Positions 6,475-9,070 of a DNA stretch of 9,070 nucleotides are shown here, one piece after another. The notes beneath the pieces were generated by a model that saw only the letters and a program-made list of their open reading frames with translations, ran no database searches and was not told where the DNA came from. Positions within the stretch are counted from its first letter, which is position 1, and each line of letters opens with the position of its first letter. The translations under genes were made by a program, and so were the position numbers. Source of the stretch: W11650 sp041844915 (lineage in GTDB: Bacteria > Bacillota > Clostridia > Lachnospirales > Vallitaleaceae); NCBI GenBank assembly GCA_041844915.1, contig JBGZBY010000002.1, forward strand, positions 1 through 9,070, read 5' to 3'.

Positions 6475-6729
6475 TTTTCAGGCAGCCAAAGCCAAGAGAA
6501 GCCCTCTGCAAGGGAGCGGCGGCTGAAAGAGCAGAAAACCGCGGATTATGAAGCTGTTTTTATGGGAGCAGCGGCTGGGAAATAGCTGGAAGAGTGCTTT
6601 CAGGCAGCAAAAACCAAGAGAAGCCCTCTGCAAGGAGGAGGCGACTGAAAGAGCAGAAAACTGCGGATTACGAAGCTGTTTTTATGGGAGGGAGCGCCGG
6701 CTGGGAAACGGCTGGAAGAGCGCTTTCAG
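6475..6729 (+). repeat. Tandem duplication of 122-126 bp with alternating inverted heptamers
   Basis: Two tandem units (6476-6597 and 6598-6723) are nearly identical apart from a few substitutions and a 4-bp net length difference; a third begins (6724-6729) and stops. The heptamer CTTTCAG (TTTTCAG in the first case) alternates with its complement CTGAAAG at 6475, 6523, 6597, 6645 and 6723, at spacings of 48, 74, 48 and 78 nt, so every neighbouring pair can form a foldback. Because 122 is not a multiple of three, and neither copy continues the GH31 frame, the block is unlikely to be coding. It begins 3 nt after the GH31 stop. No intrinsic terminator for the GH31 transcript is visible here; the rest of the gap (6730-6782) is A-rich and otherwise empty. 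Confidence 0.9.
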
Positions 6730-6776
6730 AAAATAAAATCAAGCGGAAAAAATAAAAAGTAAGTGAAATCAAAGCG

Positions 6777-6820
6777 AAAAAAAAGCCCCTATTCTTAAAG
6801 AGAGTGAAAGATAGGGGCTT
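6777..6820 (-). terminator. Intrinsic terminator of the fructose PTS transcript
   Basis: AAGCCCCTAT (6783-6792) pairs perfectly with ATAGGGGCTT (6811-6820), and the helix may extend by three pairs around a bulged T. On the minus strand eight U residues (6784-6777) follow the GC-rich stem, as expected for a terminator about 130 nt past the PTS gene stop. On the plus strand the hairpin is followed by A residues, so it is a poor terminator for the GH31 transcript. Confidence 0.88.
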
Positions 6821-6842
6821 AAAAAAAATTAAGCATATGGTA

Positions 6843-6910
6843 CTCAAACTGGTCTTATTTGCAGATGTCTGCGCTTTCTATGGAGCAGCCGCAAAGGTCG
6901 ATAGCTTGAG
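6843..6910 (-). other. 3' untranslated region of the PTS gene with a nested foldback
   Basis: Between the PTS stop and its terminator, CTCAA (6843-6847) faces TTGAG (6906-6910), TTTGC (6858-6862) faces GCAAA (6891-6895), and GCAG (6861-6864) faces CTGC (6869-6872). Not all can pair at once. I see no gene here; short open frames on both strands lack ribosome binding sites. Confidence 0.3.
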
Positions 6911-6948
6911 AATTTATAGTAAAATACGGATATTGATAAAACAAGGAA

Positions 6949-8844
6949 TCAGATCCCTTTCGGCTTTCTCCATAGTCCGTATAATACTCCAGTAATGATC
7001 GTGCCGATGGCAATGGACAGCAGAAAATACAGAATGTGAGCAGGCTGCATCACAAACGCTACTAAAATACCGCCATGAGGGGCAGGTGCATTGACCTGCC
7101 ACAGCTGAGTCAGTCCGCCGGCAACGGCAGCTCCGAGGATTGAGCTGGCGATCACTCGAATCGGATCGGCAGCAGCAAATGGAATAGCACCCTCGGTAAT
7201 AAAGGTAAGTCCTAAAAGCCAGTTCGTAACACCGGACTGTCTTTCTTTTTCATCAAATTTATGCTTAAACAGCACAGTGGCTAAAGCAATTGCCAGCGGC
7301 GGAACCATGCCGCCTGCCATGACGGCCGCCATAAGAGTGCCGTTTTGGGTAGAGGTAAATACGCCGATGGAAAAGGCATAGGCAGCTTTGTTTACCGGAC
7401 CGCCCATATCGACTGCCATCATTCCGCCCAGAACCGCTCCGAGCAGCATAGCGTTGGCAGTGCCCAATTGATTTAAGGTATCGTTCATGGAGGTGTTGAC
7501 CACTGCAAAAATCGGATTGACGATAAAATACATGAAAATACCAGTCAGCAGCAGTCCGAATACCGGATAGATAATCATGGGTTTAATACCCTCTAAGGAT
7601 TTCTGCATTCCCGCTGTCAGCTTTTTCAACGCCTGAATCACATAACCGGCAAGGAAGCCGCCGACCAGACCGCCCAAAAATCCGGCGCCAGCCTGTACAG
7701 CTAAAAGTCCTGCCACCATGCCGGGCATGAGCGCCGGACGATCGGCGACGCTCATAGCGATATAGCCTGCCAATATTGGAATGAGGAAGGTAAAAGCGCC
7801 GTTTCCGCCCAAATCCATTAAAAATTTATAAATTTGACTGTCAGAGCCTAAAAGGCGTTCTGCCATAAAGGAAATGGCAATTAGGATTCCGCCGCCAATG
7901 ACAAAGGGCAGCATATGGGAAACACCATTCATTACATCCTTATAGATTTTTCCAAAGAAGGAGCTGCTTTGCGGAGCGGCGCTTTCGGAGATGCCGCTTT
8001 GCTCGGCCTGATAAGTCGGCGCTTCCTTTTGCAGGATTTTTTGGATTAATTCTTCAGGTCTGCGAATTCCATCACTAACCGGCACCTTAAGGAGAGGCTT
8101 GCCATGAAAACGAGCCATTTCGACATTTTTGTCGGCGGCAACAATCACGCCGGCCGCCCGCTTGATTTCATCGTCGGTCAGAATATTTTTAGCTCCGTCG
8201 CTGCCGTTTGTTTCCACCCGAAGCTGTACGCCCATTTGCGCCGCTTTTTGCTTTAAGGCGTCCTCTGCCATATAGGTATGGGCAATGCCTGTCGGACAGG
8301 CGGTTACGGCAACGATAAAGGGTTGTTCAGCGAAGGCTGTGGTAGAGCTGGATGCTGAAGCAGCCGACACTGGCACAGTTTCCTTGTTTTCTGACTCGGC
8401 AGCTTCTATCAGCGCGATGACTTCATCGGGAGAAGCCGTTTTTTTCAGGGCTTCGCCAAATTCCGGCCGAATCAACAGTCTGGACAAGGCAGCCAAAGTT
8501 TCAATATGCTCATTGTGAGCGCCTTCGCTGGCAGCAATCATAAAAAACAAATACACCGGCTCATCATCCAGCGCCTCATAATCAACACCGACAGAGCTTT
8601 TGGCAAATAGGACGCAGGGGGTGTTGACAGCACCTGTTTTGGCATGAGGCATGGCAATTCCACCGCCCAAGCCGGTTGAGGTAAGTGCTTCTCGCTTTAG
8701 GATTTCGCTGCGAAAAGCATCTTCGTCGTTTATCATGCCCTTTTCTTTCAATTTGGCAATCATTTCATTGATTGCATCAGCCTTAGTGGAAGCTTTTAGC
8801 TCCATGATCATAATTTCTTTTTTCAATAGATCTGAAATTTTCAT
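6949..8844 (-). CDS. fruA: PTS fructose-specific transporter, fused EIIA-EIIB-EIIC
   Basis: This 631-aa protein imports fructose and phosphorylates it at C1 with phosphate relayed from PEP through HPr. The EIIA domain (1-150) carries phospho-acceptor His67 in GGGIAMPHAKT. After an Ala/Ser-rich linker (150-175), the EIIB domain (about 176-275) carries Cys183 in the fructose-family signature ACPTGIAHTYMAEDAL. After a second flexible linker, the EIIC membrane domain (about 297-625) has multiple hydrophobic helices and the conserved stretches GGPVNKAAYAF (481-491), ITEGAIPFAAADP (549-561) and NAPAPHGG (585-592). The A-B-C order and length match FruA of Bacillota. AAGGAG (8855-8850, minus) lies 5 nt before the ATG. 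The frame ending at 9018 upstream suggests a fru operon with this gene last, followed by the terminator at 6777-6820. No clear promoter is visible just upstream; a 74-bp tandem repeat occupies the leader. A mannose-type 2-O-alpha-mannosylglycerate permease is a less likely alternative. Confidence 0.94.
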   Translation of the reverse strand: MKISDLLKKEIMIMELKASTKADAINEMIAKLKEKGMINDEDAFRSEILKREALTSTGLGGGIAMPHAKTGAVNTPCVLFAKSSVGVDYEALDDEPVYLFFMIAASEGAHNEHIETLAALSRLLIRPEFGEALKKTASPDEVIALIEAAESENKETVPVSAASASSSTTAFAEQPFIVAVTACPTGIAHTYMAEDALKQKAAQMGVQLRVETNGSDGAKNILTDDEIKRAAGVIVAADKNVEMARFHGKPLLKVPVSDGIRRPEELIQKILQKEAPTYQAEQSGISESAAPQSSSFFGKIYKDVMNGVSHMLPFVIGGGILIAISFMAERLLGSDSQIYKFLMDLGGNGAFTFLIPILAGYIAMSVADRPALMPGMVAGLLAVQAGAGFLGGLVGGFLAGYVIQALKKLTAGMQKSLEGIKPMIIYPVFGLLLTGIFMYFIVNPIFAVVNTSMNDTLNQLGTANAMLLGAVLGGMMAVDMGGPVNKAAYAFSIGVFTSTQNGTLMAAVMAGGMVPPLAIALATVLFKHKFDEKERQSGVTNWLLGLTFITEGAIPFAAADPIRVIASSILGAAVAGGLTQLWQVNAPAPHGGILVAFVMQPAHILYFLLSIAIGTIITGVLYGLWRKPKGI

Positions 8845-8860
8845 AGGCTCTCCTTATCAT

Positions 8861-9010
8861 AAAAATGCTTGGAAAACAAATTTCCCTTTTACTCGGATAC
8901 TTTTTGAAGTAAAAACACAAAAACAGAATCATGAAAAAATGCTTGGAAAACAATTTTCTTTTTTATCGATTATTTTTTTAAGCAAAAAAATATAAAAAAC
9001 AGAGTTTTTT
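8861..9010. repeat. Imperfect 74-bp tandem repeat upstream of the fructose PTS gene
   Basis: AAAAATGCTTGGAAAACAA occurs identically at 8861-8879 and 8935-8953, and the similarity continues through the T-rich middle, TTTTT-AAG, an A-rich run and AACAGA, giving two diverged 74-bp units. Each unit holds a dyad just after the shared start: GGAAA-ACAAA-TTTCC (8871-8885) and GAAAA-CAA-TTTTC (8946-8958). At the far edge an A/U-only type hairpin with one C-G pair (8994-9000 with 9004-9010) is followed on the minus strand by a U-rich run. This block fills most of the 173-nt gap before the PTS start. Confidence 0.75.
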
Positions 9011-9017
9011 GAGAAAA

Positions 9018-9070
9018 TTATGACATCGGAATCAAAACAATCTGCTGCAAGACCTGTTCGATATCCTTCT
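9018..9070 (-). CDS. C-terminal end of an upstream gene, possibly 1-phosphofructokinase (5' end outside window)
   Basis: On the minus strand one frame is open from the right edge to TAA 9020-9018 and encodes KDIEQVLQQIVLIPMS. The amphipathic helix followed by a short hydrophobic strand and a polar end looks like a real protein C-terminus, and it resembles the tail of 1-phosphofructokinases. FruK commonly precedes FruA in Bacillota fru operons (fruR-fruK-fruA), where it turns fructose 1-phosphate into fructose 1,6-bisphosphate. Only 16 residues are visible; a second frame is also open over this stretch, so the identity rests mostly on context. Confidence 0.45.
   Translation of the reverse strand, partial: KDIEQVLQQIVLIPMS

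Noticed and set aside
6548..6736. 62-codon plus-strand frame inside the tandem duplication
   Set aside because: It has no ribosome binding site, and the 122-bp period shifts frame between units, so the two copies cannot encode the same repeated peptide throughout.
8651..8995. Plus-strand frame opposite the start of the PTS gene
   Set aside because: It is a shadow of the well-supported EIIA coding region on the other strand and has no ribosome binding site or recognisable domain.

Overview
The window looks like a chromosomal piece of a low-to-moderate GC, anaerobic Gram-positive bacterium, most likely class Clostridia (Bacillota). The evidence is a surface protein with C-terminal SLH domains, an iron-sulfur L-serine dehydratase split into separate beta and alpha genes, a YitT/DUF2179 membrane protein, a fused fructose PTS permease, and AGGAG-type ribosome binding sites with near-consensus sigma-A promoters. 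No species call is possible from sequence reading alone.

Layout. Positions 2-763 (+) hold the 3' end of an SLH surface protein, with a 36-bp repeat linker at the left edge. A strong bidirectional terminator (811-846) separates it from a convergent yitT-type gene (start at 1773, stop at 895, minus strand), which has a near-perfect promoter (1912-1940) and a long, structured 5' leader. A second strong promoter (2091-2119) fires rightward into a leader with a candidate small ORF, then sdaAB (2328-2987), sdaAA (3297-4181) and a GH31 alpha-glucosidase (4229-6472). The sdaAB-sdaAA gap is unusually long for this pair and holds a diverged direct duplication. After the GH31 gene comes a duplicated block of about 122-126 bp with alternating inverted heptamers, then a terminator (6783-6820) that serves the opposite strand. 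The right part (6949-8844, minus) is a complete fructose-type PTS EIIABC gene, preceded by a 74-bp tandem repeat and by what looks like the last 16 codons of an upstream gene, plausibly fruK.

Function. The genes are mostly central carbon and amino-acid metabolism: serine to pyruvate plus ammonia, cytoplasmic hydrolysis of small alpha-glucosides to glucose, and PEP-dependent fructose uptake. The protein genes belong to known families and I found no convincing novel multi-gene system. The less ordinary material is non-coding: the structured yitT leader with an overlapping 40-codon ORF, the sdaAB leader with a small ORF that overlaps the sdaAB start as ATGA, and three separate diverged repeat arrays in intergenic DNA (2999-3239, 6475-6729, 8861-9010).
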